Source: Carposina sasakii (taxonomy: Eukaryota; Arthropoda; Insecta; Lepidoptera; Carposinidae). From it: 64,000 nucleotides of DNA. Position numbers and translations under genes: made by a program. Under the pieces are notes generated by a model. The model was not told where the DNA came from and did not search any database. It was given only the letters and a program-made list of their open reading frames with translations. This document shows positions 22,810 to 36,374 of this stretch, one piece after another. The first letter of the stretch is position 1; every line of letters begins with the position of its first letter. The stretch covers positions 6,510,001 through 6,574,000 of the forward strand of contig CP053153.1 of NCBI GenBank assembly GCA_014607495.2, written 5' to 3'.

Positions 22810-23114
22810 CACTACAATCTGATTATTTGTTTGAGATATAACTATGTATGTACTGTATAAGTTTTTGACTTACGAATAATACGCTACTAAATCTAAGCAC
22901 AAACATATAGGTAAAGTACGATTTTCAAACATACTATAGGTAGCATAAGTAGGCTTAAGAAACCTCCCATCGATCAATCTGTGGAAGGGAAAACACTTTG
23001 TACACGAGGGTTTTCGTTGGTTTTTCTGCAACCTTTGTATATATTGTTTGATATTATTGTGCCTTACAGACCCGTAGGCCATGATCGTAGTTCGTGAAAT
23101 TGCCCTCTACACCT

Positions 23115-23312
23115 ATATAAGGTCTATACAAAATTAGTGATGAAAAAATCAACTATTCCATACAATCTCGAATAATTACTGAACAGAAATGTATGGAACA
23201 GCAGATTTTTTTTCAATATTTCGGAGTTAGTCCCATAGTGAAAGTTGTTTCTTTTTACCTACCTAGTTTCGTGTCAAAAGATAATCACTAATTTTGGATA
23301 GACCTTATATAT
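23115..23312. mobile_element. MITE, TATATAAGGTCT ends, copy 1
   Basis: Ends TATAAGGTCTATACAAAAT and ATTTTGGATAGACCTTATA. It shares 'GTGAAAGTTGTTTCTTTTTA' and 'GTTTCGTGTCAAAAGATAAT' with the copy at 36375. Confidence 0.75.
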
Positions 23313-24189
23313 CTGATACAATATAATTCGCCACGGGTACCAACAGCTACCCTATCTGGACTCACGGATACCTATTAGATATAAGGTTTACTTGGATAAC
23401 TTCTCTAATCTTCTATAACCTTTTTCTTCCGTAAAATATTGTGTAAAAAATATACCAAACACAGTGTAACCCAAAATGTGATGGCAAATGGTGCTTTCAA
23501 CATACTACGTTTCTTAGCACTGAGTGAGTGTACCTGTTGCGTTACATGTGTAATGGTGCCACGTTTGCAGTTTAGCTTTAATGGACGATTAATAATAATA
23601 GTAGTAAACGCTCATTAAATACATTCAGTCTAGGATATTAATACTATAACAGAAACGAGTAATACTCGTAAAAGCTGGCCTTGCAATCAATTAATCATAA
23701 AAGGCGCTTGTGGCTTGCACGTCGTACTGACTGATATTTTAATAAATTATTTCTGACAATGAATGAAATATTGTCTATTTGAATAACTACTTAGTAGAGT
23801 AGGTACAGAGTTTCTTTCAAAATAATGATCTTATAAACATAATACCTACTTAGTATGTAGTGTTTCGGAATATCTCTTGAAATAGATGCTCTTTGAAATT
23901 GGTTTTTGATTTGATTCAGTTGGGTACCTAATACCTACTTTCAAACTACTACAGAGACGTCGCTTCACATCCGAACCAACAGATCATAGCCTGAAAATAG
24001 CTAACAAGTGCCCAGTTAAAACGCATTCACGGTCAAACAACAGGCGGAGGCACGTTCAATAGTGACATAACATCGAAACAGCCTAATGAAAGACCACGCA
24101 GCATCTCTACGTCTACATACGTACTTCGCGGGGTGAAAACCCTTTTGCGGCAACACCGTAAGAGTCGCGTGTTGGCAAGGTAAATGAAA
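23313..24189. other. No gene recognised
   Basis: AT-rich, no element ends seen. Confidence 0.4.
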
Positions 24190-24456
24190 ATCAATTGCGA
24201 GGGTTCAAGGGCTAGAATCGCGGGTCGAGAGCGTTGGCGGCGCGTATGTCCGTCTCGTTCTGGCGGCGCCCTAGGCAACGGCGCGCAGTTCTCTCCAGTC
24301 GCGGTCTGCCGGCCGTCGCGACGCTCGGTGCCGCCGCACCGCCTCGCGCCGCCCGCGATGCACCGCTGACTGAGCGCTGAGCCAGCCACCCGCCCGCGAC
24401 CGAATCGCGCCGAACGCCTGAATGTTTACTGCGAGAAAACGTGATTTTTTTTCAAA
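24190..24456 (+). promoter_or_regulatory. CpG-rich block, possible promoter or 5' leader exon
   Basis: GC- and CpG-dense sequence in an AT-rich setting, with many GCG and CGC steps from 24235 to 24415. A donor-like CAAAG|GTGAAA lies at about 24456. Frames on both strands are open by composition. It lies 6.8 kb upstream of the candidate exon at 31104-31251 on the same strand as the host gene, so an alternative first exon is plausible but unproven. Confidence 0.35.
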
Positions 24457-27400
24457 GGTGAAAATGCACTAGTTCTATGCTATTGACTCGCTCGTTCGTT
24501 CCCTATTAAAAGAAGAGTAAACGCGCGCGATCTGTTACGACATGATAGATAACAGTTAATCTGAACATCACGCGGTTAAAAACATGCATTAGCGCTTTAC
24601 GCGTACCGAAGGTGCGAGTGATGTATAAAAAATAATTCTATAAAGGTGTCAAGGTCGTTTTAGACACGATAAAAGTTATTAAAGAGTTTGTTCAGTGACA
24701 TTACGTAGAAACACGAAAATCGATGGTTATAGGCTTAGGTTATTATAGCTAATAGAGGAATTTATCATTTTCCTTATTCATGACGTATAGTGAACCTAAT
24801 AATGTATGTTGAGAATTTGATTTATAACGCGTCTATTTATCGATTTCAGTAAGCAACTTGTTGAATGTCCTCTCCGGCAATAACACGGGGTAAACGATTA
24901 CAAAGAAGTAAACAAAAAACTCGATCAACCTTCACGTAGAAAGGGTGAATTAATTCTGCACAGCTTTAGTTAATAATTAAAACAAGATTATCTTACACTT
25001 ATCATATAAACCTGTTGTTAAATGTTATCATTATTTTGATTGTTTAGTTTTAGGTAATGTATGCCTTCTGATAAGCATACTTGTTAGTCAAACTGAATAG
25101 GTATCAGAATTGCAGATATTATGATACTTGTATAGTATACGAGTAGTATAACATTATGAAAATAAAATATTATGAATCTGAAAGCATATTTACAAATAAA
25201 TTGATGTCTCTTAATAAAATAATATTCCTTGGTAGTATAGCATCACTTATACTGATATAGGTATGCAGTCCATGTATTAATTTATATCTTAAGACAATAC
25301 TAATAGCTCAGTATCAATAAACAATGGAGCCTGAGAAATCTTTCGTATAACCTGCAAGACAATAGAATTAGGTACAAACTTAATAAAATAATAAGACTTG
25401 AAAAAATACGACTTTAATAATCGGGCCAACCAGTAATATAGATTCATTATCATACTAACTCGAAATTGTTATGATAGCCTGTGAGTATTTAATTGCTTTT
25501 TATATTCTCTACGTCTGTCTTCGTTATTTTTGGTGACAGTTATAATTTAATTAATTGCTCAAATGAAGCCAAAAATAAAGATAAACCTGAAACTATGTTA
25601 TTTGACTTTTTTATTTTTAAATCAATACTGAAACACAATATGACATTTTGATCTGTACAAGGATGTTATTTGGCTTTAGTTAAGTATTAAGGTTGGAGCA
25701 GTTATATGTGGCATGCTGTATGTTTTTTTAAATAAATAAATATAAATGTTTCATCGAAATAAACAATTAGTTAAATGTCATCTCTCATTATAATCAAATA
25801 TATATTTCTTGTTATCGTTCATTAGCGCTATTTAATTCGTATTTGTGGTTTTTAATGTGATGCACGTCACGCACATCACACGTCATATATTATTTCCAAT
25901 TTATTCCATTGGCTCGGTCGTTCGCAATACTGACAGATTTATGGTAATTCTCACTTTCCAAAATTATTTCAGCGTGACCCTCTATTATATGTAATTCATA
26001 TAAACATAACGATCTTTAGAATTTATATCATGTAGCCTTCTGAAGAATAACCTACGTAATGACAAAATATAAGATCACTTTTCAAACGCTCTATATCTTG
26101 AATAACGTCATTTATTTATGGAATCCCACTTCATGTCATGCTAACTCAATTTCTCTCAGTTACAAACTCAAAGCCTCAATCATTCGGGAAAATCAGTCCC
26201 AAAAAGGTATAACTCTATCATCTATGCGAGTATAAACTCCATTACAGAACATGTTTCAATAGTGGACCATTACCTAGTTAGAACTGACGTGCACAAAAAC
26301 AGCCGGCAATTGAACTCACGACCGCTCAACTAGAAGTAATTGATTGTGCCAATAGGTTATCTGTTATGTCTTTCATAGTATTACATTGTAAAATAGTCTA
26401 TTTGATATGTTTTTAATTAGATTCGATTTGTTCCTTTCTTTTGTTGAAGGTTTCATTTAATACCTCAGTTGAATGACATGCGTACTTTTGTAAAACGTGA
26501 AGGAAGTTTATTTCGTACGCCTATACCTAATACAGTCCACTGATAATCTGATTTCGGTTTCTAATTAATTAGTAACATTTTTACGATTACCTTTTTGTTA
26601 CCTTAGCTTTATATCACGAGAAACCAAGTTTATCTTTAGAAATTGGTATCATTATTGTTTACGCTACGTCCACGGTAAATCATCGTCATGAAATAGCTGC
26701 ATGCTGTAAGGTAGAGGGACTAAGTATGGTCGACCTAAAATGTGGAGCTATCTATTTTAATATTAAGGCTGTGTTTCAAAACAATTGAGTACTCGAAACT
26801 AAAGTGGCCAAACAAATTACAGCACTATCATATTATGTCAAAATGCTCTTCATTTGTTCGTATGAATAGTGATCGTCGTAATAGTTTCTATTCGTAGCAG
26901 TACGGAACTTTTGCACTTTACATTAGGTGAGATTGAGGTCATATCTGCGCGCTTTTTGTTATAAAAAGACACCAACTAAAATACTCTATTGACTACTTTC
27001 ACTATGATTTCTGCCTTTTGATACTATCAAATTTCAACAAATATTTTCTGGTTTGACATGATTAATTATTTAACAAATAGGTTTTGGACTTTTCAAGTAC
27101 ATAATTTAAATTAAAATGCCTTATCATTATCATATAATAACGAAAAAAAAAATTCATACATATCGGTAAACCCAATCAACAGAAACACGCATCAATCATA
27201 TGACATTCGTTCGTTTTTACGTCGGAGCACAGTGTTAGAGTCTAACAATGACAACTTTTGTCGATTCGAAACACTGTGTGGAGTTAAAAGTTCTAGTTAA
27301 TATAATTGTTTGGACTGTGTTGTCGATTGAAACTTGATTGAACTGAAACTGCATCACTAAAATACATTGCCACTATGGATACTAGTGCTATTGGGTGGCC

Positions 27401-28199
27401 CATGAAGTCAGTGATCGACGCGGAAGTGTTCACGCATTCGACAGCGACTTCAGCCAGACCTTGACCGAAATGATATCAATCAAGTGGACGGATCTCGTGC
27501 CCCATTATGAATTGACATGGCTTATAGACATGCCTCGTAGACATATATCAAAGTGGAGATGGTTTGACGTAGTTAACTATTGTTGTATGGAAATAGTTTT
27601 CTATAATATTTAGATTTGGTAGTCATGGTATTTCTTTTACGGGTAGGAGACAGCTAGCCACGGATAACATATTAGTAGATAATGAAAATATATCAGAAAT
27701 TTTTTTTATTAGTTTTTTTTACGAAAATAACTTAAATTTTGAAAAGTCGTATTGTGCTACAAAATTTCTCACCTATTTCGTTACGTAAACGTCATCTTGG
27801 GGCAAAAAATATAAGCACTCGAATGAATACCAAATCATATGCGAAGGTTTCAATAATTGTGTATGTAGTAAATTGAACATCGGTAAAGGTTTTTCGTAAT
27901 TATGAAGAGTATGTTATTTAAGTTTTTTTTTTGCTAAAAATATACAAACCCAAATAGGTTTGCGACAAATTATCGACAAAACATTTAATTAGAACGGGGT
28001 TATCCTTTTCCAGGAAAGGTGAAACCTATTGACTTTTAGCATTTTGTGCCAAAATTGTTTTATTTGTATGTGAAGCTTTATTATTGTAATCATATTAATA
28101 ATGTTAGCGTAACAAACATCATTATTGAATTTTGTTGTGGAGGTAAATTATGCCTAATTGGATATTTGATTAGAGAAGCAAGCATGATACAGAGTGTTT
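24457..28199. other. No gene recognised
   Basis: Long AT-rich stretch. A 29-codon frame from ATG 27375 ('MDTSAIGWPMKSV') and an overlapping frame near 27395 lie in a slightly GC-richer patch (27370-27560); neither shows a motif or clear splice sites. Confidence 0.45.
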
Positions 28200-28600
28200 T
28201 ATATATAATAATAATAATAACATGACATGAGTCGGCGAGTCACCGCCTGCCACCAAACAATTATGAGACTTGGTTGTAATGGCAGGCGTCCGTTAATCTC
28301 CTTCAATAGCCCAGTTACCCAACCCCACCCAACATTCAGCCCCATAGCCCATGACCTTTGTTTCCATCGCATGACATAGCTCTGCACTCCAATAGTCTTG
28401 CACATGGTGGAGACCATCGCCGGGCGTATCATATTGTGCGGTCGGCGATGGTATCTGACATGTGTATCCCACATCATATCAAAGTTCTCTTAAAAGGGCC
28501 TCTACAACTTGGCTTCGGCCCGATGCACGCCTCTCAAAGGACCGGGACTCTGTAGTCCCGAGAATTTCAAAAGAGATACAAAATAATAATAATAATCTTA
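28200..28600. mobile_element. Retrotransposon 3' fragment between ATA/AAT repeats
   Basis: GC-balanced block flanked by (ATA)n at 28203-28220 and (AAT)n at 28585-28598, with 'CCGGGACTCTGTAGTCCCGAG', which forms a short hairpin, near the right end. The layout suggests a LINE or SINE 3' end with an AAT tail. Orientation uncertain. Confidence 0.45.
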
Positions 28601-31103
28601 TAACATAATATATGTGCCACGAATGTTTATATCTGATAACAAAAAGTTATTGAAGGTTCTACTGAAAAATAACATATAACCCATAGAAAAATGAATAAAA
28701 TGTGTTTGTTTGTAAGTAGGTACGTTTTTTTAAATAGTATCTCTTGGCAACGATACAGAGGCGCTATATTTTTTCAGTTTTATTTCTAAAAGACAGAAGA
28801 ATCGTAGGCAGATCTTTAGATATCTTTTCATGATGTATACACATCATTTATTCATCCCCACCTGCCCTTTCCTCGTTATAACATTAAATTTTAAACACCC
28901 TAATAGACAGAGCCATAAAGTTCTACCCTTGTTATTTGGTGTAAAATTTTGTAACTTTTTACGTAGGCACATTGTTATTGTCTCGGTTACGTGATCTCTG
29001 CGCATTTGTCGGACACCTTTTGTGTAGGAAAATGGACATTTTCCTGTATAGCTACAAAATCAATGACGCTCAAAGATAATATAGCTACTTGCCAAAATAA
29101 GATTTTGCTTATACATATTTACCTTTTAGCTGGAAAAAGAGCGGTATTTAATAATTGACAACTTTATCTTTACCGGGTAATTGTTATTTCTCGTATAAGG
29201 ATAATTTGGCATGGGTATTGGGAATTCGCAACGTTGCATACTCAAATATTTAGATCTTTAATTTTTAAAAACAATATTACAGACAACATATTACACAAAC
29301 ACATATTCTTCCCAAACATACAGATATCATGTTATCCATACATGCTCTCGTTCCACATTAGGATTCAGCATAATGGATATTGGAAATTTTGTATTTACCG
29401 TGAATTGAACCCTGGGACTCTGCATTCACTGCAGTAAACAAAATTTTGGGCTCCGTGCTCTGTAATATTTAAATAGAGGGTACACAGTAGAGGGGATAAA
29501 GTGGGAACCATAATTCTCTTACACAGCCTTGCCATCTTGAAATCCAGAAAGAAAAAGTCAATAACATTAAAAATAATATTGCTTTCTGAAAGTTTCTTCA
29601 AATCAATTTTTATTGAAATGAACACTCTGTAAGTGAGTGACTCAATGAGATTTTTATTTTCAGGAATATAGCGTGTTTAAGTACCTATACTTGTCTGCTT
29701 TATTTTAATAACAATTTTTTTAGATAGACAAAACAAATATGCAAATTGAAATAGACGTGAGTATGTCGACCATTTATACATCTGTCACGGATTTAAATGC
29801 GTCTTACAATATGACATTGTTGAAGCAGGCATGCTACATGAGTTTGTTATAAATACGTTATGATTGTTGTTTTTTTTTACATTTTAATGGAGAAAGTCAC
29901 TTCAAATTTACCTTAAACCATAACATAGAGCACAGTTTTGGCAATCCATATAGACATGCTATTTTCTTTAAACGTCCTATATTGGAAACGCACGCACATG
30001 AACGCACAAATCAATAACTATAAATAGACGTTTTGTTCGAGGTACTAATATAGGGCGGATCTCGTAAGCAATATTGGACAATCTATATGGTTATCAAACA
30101 AATTGTCAAGATAGACGCTCAAGTCGGCGTTTTCGGGTAAATTAGCTAAGCCCGGCTCAAGCGTCACATGAGAGCGAACATTTTTTTCGTATTCCGCACG
30201 CACGTAACGGAAAAGTGGATTTAGTCGTCAGATTTTAGTAGATATATGACGTTAAGGGGCAATTCAGATATGTATAAAAAGTAAATGCGGCAGTGGTAGT
30301 ATATATTCATGTTGATTAAATCAATTCATCCTACCAAACTAAAACAAAAACTTTGGAATTCCTTGGAGTAGGTCTTAAGAAATATTGATTTAATCAAAAG
30401 CTCCAGAGGGAATAGACGCGGTGTGACGTCGACTGTAGAAGTAGGTAGGTATAATGTACCTGTAGATACGTGCAGAATTGTGACTGCTCTGGCACCATGC
30501 CATCTCCTTATTGAGCGTCATCTGAACGTACTTTGATCCACAATCGAATACATTTACGATGCCTAATTCCGATTAATAATCATTCATTCAACTGTTCGTG
30601 TTGATACACTTTGACCTTCCGGAACAAGCGAGTCGATCAATAGCGTACAACTCTACTTCTTCCAGGTAGTGATAATGAAACTTTCGGTTAAATTGAAAAC
30701 AGAAGTGACATAGTGAGATTGGATTGAAAAATCTGTGCCTAAACTAAGACCATTGTAGGTGACGATCAAAAACTAAGTCTCCATTCACCTATCCTATCCC
30801 TTTTTTCCCCAAGCCTCAAGCTCCACCCTGACTGACATATCGATTTCTACTTCTCTCTTAAGACTGACTTTCGTGATCAATCTTCAAAAGCGTGCTAAAA
30901 CAAAGTCACATGTGCTGTGGTGAGATTGCAGTGTATTGTAATATCGGTGTTTTTTTCGCCGAACAAGTGTGTCCATAGTTATTTGCGTGTTGGTTGATCG
31001 CTCGTACTAGCAGCTTGCATTATATGGTGCTGAAAAGCACTGGGGCGGATATATTGGATTGTGTGCGAAGAGAGTATTGGTGCGTGCGCGTGGTTGTTGT
31101 TGA
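28601..31103. other. No gene recognised before the candidate exon
   Basis: AT-rich. A degenerate box-B-like GGTTCAATTCA occurs on the minus strand near 29400. The stretch 30780-31103 is the likely 5' flank or leader of the exon at 31104, with a pyrimidine-rich patch near 30790-30830. Confidence 0.4.
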
Positions 31104-31251
31104 ACGCGCGCGCACGTCGGCAAGGTGGTCGGAGGGGGCGTGTTCCGTTGCTGCGTGCCCTGGTGCGGGGCGCGCGCGGCGCCTGCAGCCGGCGACGACG
31201 CGGACTGCGCGCTCGGGGAAGGCAGCCCGCTGTCTGCGCATGAGGAATATG
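31104..31251 (+). CDS. Host gene, candidate exon 1 (coding frame without ATG)
   Basis: GC-rich block ending in a good donor, ATATG|GTAAGC (GT at 31252). The frame after a TGA at 31101-31103 is open for 49 codons plus one base: 'VGGGVFRCCVPWCGARAAPA', then 'DDADCALGEGSPLSAHEEY'. The leftover G joins the CC that starts the exon at 52492 to make GCC (Ala), so the phase is right. The frame has no ATG, and I see no good acceptor near 31104. Either the exon starts further upstream with a non-AUG start, or a start lies in an unseen upstream exon, or this is only leader sequence. Two other frames are open for a while but do not continue into 52492. Protein family not recognised. Confidence 0.5.
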
Positions 31252-31385
31252 GTAAGCATAAGAAAATCTAGATTGATCCATGATTAATTTAATAAATTTA
31301 TCATTTTGATTGTACGTTGGAACGAAAAATGTCGTCTGTAAACATGTTGATACTATTATTTTGATCGATATATAAAGCTAACTAT

Positions 31386-31486
31386 ACCCTCAAGTGGTCA
31401 GAAGTGGCACCTTGTGGTTCTATCGGCCCGGCAGAACACTGCCTACCCCGTGAGGGATAGGGACGTGATTATATGTATGTATATAT
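31386..31486 (+). repeat. SINE family B, 3' end
   Basis: From 'ACCCTCAAGTGGTCAGAAGTG' region through 'CTACCCCGTGAGGGATAGG' to GATTATATGTATGTATATA. Longer copies at 40453 and 60962. Confidence 0.7.
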
Positions 31487-32846
31487 AAAGCCATGTTATG
31501 GAACATGGCATAAGTTAGAAATAATTATTATTATAAAAAACCGCAAATATTAAAACATTGCCTCAAATGTTAAATTAAAACCTTAATAAGAAAAGAATAA
31601 GAATAAGAAAAATTGTAATCTCAGTTAATTGAATTACCCATATTATACGCAAGGAACAATAGCCGTAACAGATTTAAAATCATTTAATTAAACGTGTCTA
31701 TAGAATCCAGCATGGAATGGAAAGACATGCGCCGCCGCTCTGTCGCCTCCACTGAAAGGCTTCAGAGTGTAATTATTCGCTTTTCAATAACCTTTACACT
31801 CGTTGTATTTCCTGATGAGAAAATTTTATCTTATCCTATTGAGATATCTTCAATCCTCTCAGACTAAGTGCTGGTAGTGCTGCGAAGTAATCAACCCCTC
31901 TGGCAAGCTTACAAGTTGTTTGTAGAACCCTTCAGTGGTAAACAAGTGGTCTACCACTAGCTATCTTTAGATAATATCAGGCTTGACATGAATTTACCAT
32001 AACCTTACAAAAGAAGAAGTTTAACATGACATAATTTCGATGGTAGGTACATACGATGATCACTTTATGTCAGTGTCCTTCTCAGGACGCATAGGGTAAC
32101 ATAATATACCCACAAAAATTATAACAGCGAATTGACTTGTTTATAGATCGTAGAGACAGTTTTAATGGGTCAGGTATATTAGAGGCACCAATATAAAAAT
32201 GTATTTGTGTATATTTGACGTTTATTACACAAGGTGTCACTCGCCGGTTAGTTAATTTTGTAAACAAAATATTTTCTTATAAAAGTTATAGTTTCCGTTA
32301 CGTTGTTGATCAGCGTCAGACATTTCACGTGTTGAAAGTTTCCACTATTAGTATGAGATGCATAAGATCAACATGTTGTTATATTCTCAAAGTACTAAGT
32401 TTCTAACGTCGTGTCGGCTGTGGCAAAGGTACTTATCTAATCTTGAATAATAGTCAAACATAACTAGAAAAATCGAGAAAGCCCACGACTTTGTCCGCGT
32501 AAATTTAAGAATTACCAATTTTTCCGTTTTTGTGAGAAACCTTTCTTATCGGTTGCCTACGTCTGACAAAGAACACACACTCTAAGTTTCACATGAGCAG
32601 ATTAAGCTTATCGACCAGTTATTCAGAACAAAGCATCTTACTCATTAAAGATTTAAGTAAAGTTCTGGGAGAGTAAAAAAACAACCTACGAAATTAAACG
32701 TTAAAATGTAGTATTTGGATAGACTGCACTTAAACTGCAAGATGCATACTTTGTACGTCTTTTAACGAGCACTTATTTTAAAGGCATCACAACCTGTCGG
32801 TCACTATTTAGTAAGTTGACATATTATAGTATTTTTATTCATAAAG
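31487..32846. other. Intron sequence, no gene; one SINE head
   Basis: Only a fragment of the 'CACGACTTTGTCCGCGTAA' SINE-like head at about 32480-32510 is recognised. Confidence 0.45.
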
Positions 32847-33743
32847 AATTTTTTTAAAACGAAAATCCGACTTCCTCTCAAAAATCGAGCTTACTAAAGT
32901 AAAATTTTACTAAAGGGCAAATATATATTGCGTTAAGCCGTGTACGAAGTTTAGAAGGCATAATATTGTCAGATTTATATGAGCAGCAAATGATTAAATA
33001 GGCCACATGACAAAAGAGAGAAATGAAAAGAGGCTTCGAAACTTTACGTCTGGCAATATAAGCAACATATAATTACACTCCTTCTTCCTGCCCTGTTCCC
33101 AATTTTTTGGGGTCGGTGCAATATGTAGGTACTCTTCTTTCATTCATCCCTATTATCCATCATCTCGTTATTCTCATGTCTACCTCTTCCTCTATAACCA
33201 TCTTACTTCGGACACGGCTTAACGTAACATATAATTTCACGACTTAACACATTTATCTTCACCTTGATAAGCCTATTGCAGTCCACTACTGGACGTAGGC
33301 CTCCCCCTGCCATAGGGGGATTTTGTTACTAAAAAGTTCCACTATCTGTTTTTCGGTGGCTCCATCATCAGACCCTCGTTTCCTTTATATTATGTGTAGT
33401 TGACAAAAATTCTCTGTGAAAATCTAAAAACGGACTACTCGTGCCTTTTATATTTGAGGATATCCCTAGATTCCTTAGAGATTCCATCATCAGATGTTAT
33501 GTTTTACATGTAGGTGATCAAAACACTCAGTAAAAGTATAAAAACAGACTACATGTGCCTACAATATTTGAGGATTGCCCTCGATTTCTCCAAGATCCCA
33601 TCATCAGATACCATACCATGACAAAGTATAAAAAAAATTAAATCGGTTCATAAATGACGGAGTTCTGAGGTAACACACATAAAAAAAAACATACAGATTC
33701 TAAAACATACTAATTGATAACCCCTCTTTTTTGAAGTCGGTTA
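32847..33743. mobile_element. AACCGACTTC-type repeat, uninterrupted copy
   Basis: About 900 bp with ends 'AATCCGACTTCC' and 'TTTTGAAGTCGGTT'. Collinear with 6000-6209 plus 6902-7618. Contains an RTE tail piece 'CTACTGGACGTAGGCCTCC' near 33290. No transposase frame. Confidence 0.7.
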
Positions 33744-34799
33744 ACAAACATTTTTGACGTTAGTCCTCTGTTTGACTTGTCTATATTACAAAATAAATAA
33801 GTATCACATTTTACTTTCGTATACAATTTTATATAAAGTGATACTATAGGTAAATTACTTGAATTAATTTTTACACGAGACTATGTAGATGACACATTTA
33901 TAAGGCAAAATTCTAATTCACGAAATGTCAAAAAGAAGTCAACTTAAAAATAGACAAAAGGAATTTTAATGCACCCTAAATAAATCTGAAAATGATTAAA
34001 CTTTAATTATCATAGTCGAAGATAAGACTCAAGCAAAGAGTATTTCTAGTGCCTTATTGAAGTGTGTCGAATGAGTACCAAATCGATATCTAAGATAACC
34101 TGAGTGACCTATCTCTCTTTAATCTTCTCGTGATATTTATTAGGCAAATTCAAATTGGCTTTAAATTGTAAATTACATTGGGTTTGAGAGTTCGTTAAAT
34201 TTAGTTTTTGTATAAATTAATTTCAGTTAAAATAACATTGTGCTTTTACAGTACCTATATTCCGTCAAGATAGAGAAACGTATTAAAATATTGGATATTT
34301 CTAGGCTAGTTTAAGAGTGTCTGCTTTTTATGGGATCTCAGTTTTATCACAGGCAAGGGATATTAACACGTATCATTGTCTCCAAATTAATGAAATATAT
34401 CTTTTCAGTTTCAGGATAGAATCCCTTGCAAACTAGGATATCCAACGAAATTGAAGTAAAATTTTAAGTTTTCTTTGTATTCTGGTTTTGAAACTAAGAT
34501 GATGCATGTCTAAATAAAAACACATCAATCCCGGATATCTGTGGTAACACCCGGTTTACAGAGATCTGCGGTACGTCAGAATAATGTCCCATTCGGAACT
34601 GGGTTACGGGTTCTACGATATGGTTCTCAATAAACGCTGTGCGTCAGTGTTGCGTGACGCAGGCGTACAGTGCGCACTTTAGATGCATTGAGAGAAATGA
34701 ATGTGCAGAGGTTATTTATTCGCGGTATAAACGGAGTGTACTATGTATTTAAATAAATTTTGTAGTATTTGCAAAAAAATTAGATAATTATCAACTAAG
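33744..34799. other. No gene recognised
   Basis: AT-rich intron sequence. No element ends seen. Confidence 0.4.
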
Positions 34800-35006
34800 C
34801 ATTTAATTGTATCAGGCGTTACTATTGGGAATATCAAATTTCCATCGAGGGATGGCCCATCACCGGACCCTACACCCTCCGCTGACCCTCGGATCTGCCG
34901 ACTCATGGTCACGAACACAAGTTACTACAGTCGCAATGAGAAGCCAGATCCCAGCACTTAGCAACCAAAAGTACATAGCTGCTAATCCGAAAGTCAATTA
35001 AAAATG
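34800..35006 (-). repeat. PLE terminal repeat, copy 2
   Basis: Runs on the minus strand from the hammerhead-like motif through 'TCAGCGGAGGGTGTAGGGTC' to 'AACGCCTGATACAATT'. Same order as at 2078-2345. Confidence 0.65.
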
Positions 35007-35052
35007 TTAATCGACATATTTTTCGCCAACAACCGTGGCATCTTCAGGATAA
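35007..35052 (-). ncRNA. Hammerhead-ribozyme-like motif, copy 2
   Basis: Minus strand: CTGAAGA (35047-35041), stem II GCCA/TGGC, GAAA (35024-35021), cleavage triplet GTC, then GATTAA. A C-to-A change after GAAA weakens the short stem III, and stem I is only partly paired. It may be inactive. Confidence 0.55.
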
Positions 35053-35087
35053 GGTTTTCAGGTTAGTTCTAACTACTAAACTAACTA

Positions 35088-35145
35088 GTTAGTTAGGGTG
35101 TAGGGCCCGGTGGTGAGCGATCCCTCGATGGAAATCAGAAATAAG
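35088..35145 (+). repeat. PLE terminal repeat fragment
   Basis: 'GGGTGTAGGGCCCGGTGGTG' then 'CGATCCCTCGATGGAAAT', in inverted orientation to copy 2 next door. Confidence 0.55.
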
Positions 35146-35735
35146 CTTTTAAGTAATTTTATTTAAAAAATCTGGACACATTTAATGTGCCATGGCGCGT
35201 TGGTAGGTACTTACTGGATTTTAAATCAGATATGGTTATCAAGTCAAATATTATGATTTATGCTCCAATTTTTAACCATAGCAAAACACAAAATTAAAGC
35301 TCCTCTATGATGTATGTAGTTATGAATGTTAGTAGCCCGATTGGAACATACTTATATGACAAATAAGGTCTGCCACGAGTGACACAAGGTACGTGGGCAC
35401 AATACGTGAGAAGAATAAACCTTTGATATATTTTACCAACCACATATTTTTTGAAAATATACTTATGGTAAGTAATCTGAATATAAATGGATTCCATACC
35501 CAATATACCTACTGTACCTACTAGTACATTATTAGGGAAAAGAGGTCATTGCGTTTGACCCCAATTTTGTAAAAGGGCTAAAACGGATGACGCTTTTCCA
35601 AAAAGAGTAATTTAGTGGGATCCTAGAAATATTGGCAAAATCTATCTACATTGTAAAATTCAAAATAAATGGGTGGTGTAATGAAGTGGCACATAATATA
35701 GCTATTGACGTAAGATAGATGCAGATATATTTATG

Positions 35736-35870
35736 CCATTTTTCAAATTTTTCCGATTTTTCCAATGGTCAGATAGAGACAGCCTATTTAAAGGATACAT
35801 TTGATGATGTCTTCGAGATAGAGACAGCATCAACTTTATTCCTCAAGTAGGCTATCTGACCATTTTAAAT
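35736..35870. mobile_element. Hairpin MITE, 'TTTTTCCAATGGTCAGAT' family
   Basis: Inverted arms around 'GACAGCATCAACTTTATTCC'. Related to 17720-17911 and 46204-46357. Confidence 0.65.
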
Positions 35871-36374
35871 AATTCAAAGGTATTCCTATGTATTCTAATA
35901 AATCACAACTTATAAGCTGATCGGACTCTCGAGAGAAATAATTTTTGTTGTAAACTTCGAAAATGGTAGACGTGAAACTGTAAGGTAATATAAAATGACA
36001 ACCTATATTAGCCACCACCGCTGACGTATTTTGAACAGACTTATTCAAATCTTGTTATCACATTCTACATTCTCCTTTCCCGAGATTTTTCCCGCAGCTG
36101 GTGGTTCCTTAGCCGGATTTAATTTAATTAGTTCGCCAGTAAATAATTTGCATAATGGTTTATTTAGAGACTATTGGGAGTTTTCGGCGCCTGTGGTATT
36201 ATTAAGATTGGTTACGAGATTATGAAAATTGTCAAAAGAACTTAGAGTTTTCGTTCTTAAAATGAAAACTCCCTGTAGTTTTCATTTGATGAGGTAAAAG
36301 GTGGAAAACCACCTCTACCCACCTGTATTAAAATAATGTAACATAGATTGATGAATTCAGGGCAACGTCAGTAA
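35871..36374. other. No gene recognised
   Basis: Short frames only (one of 64 codons at 36031-36225, no motif). Confidence 0.4.

Noticed and set aside
22482..22841. Arg-rich and Tyr-rich small proteins
   Set aside because: They are translations of the palindromic TACGTCTACGC arms on both strands.
30994..31287. The 97-codon frame as the real reading frame of the first exon
   Set aside because: It reaches the donor at phase 0, and joining it to the exon at 52492 gives a stop within seven codons. Another frame joins cleanly.
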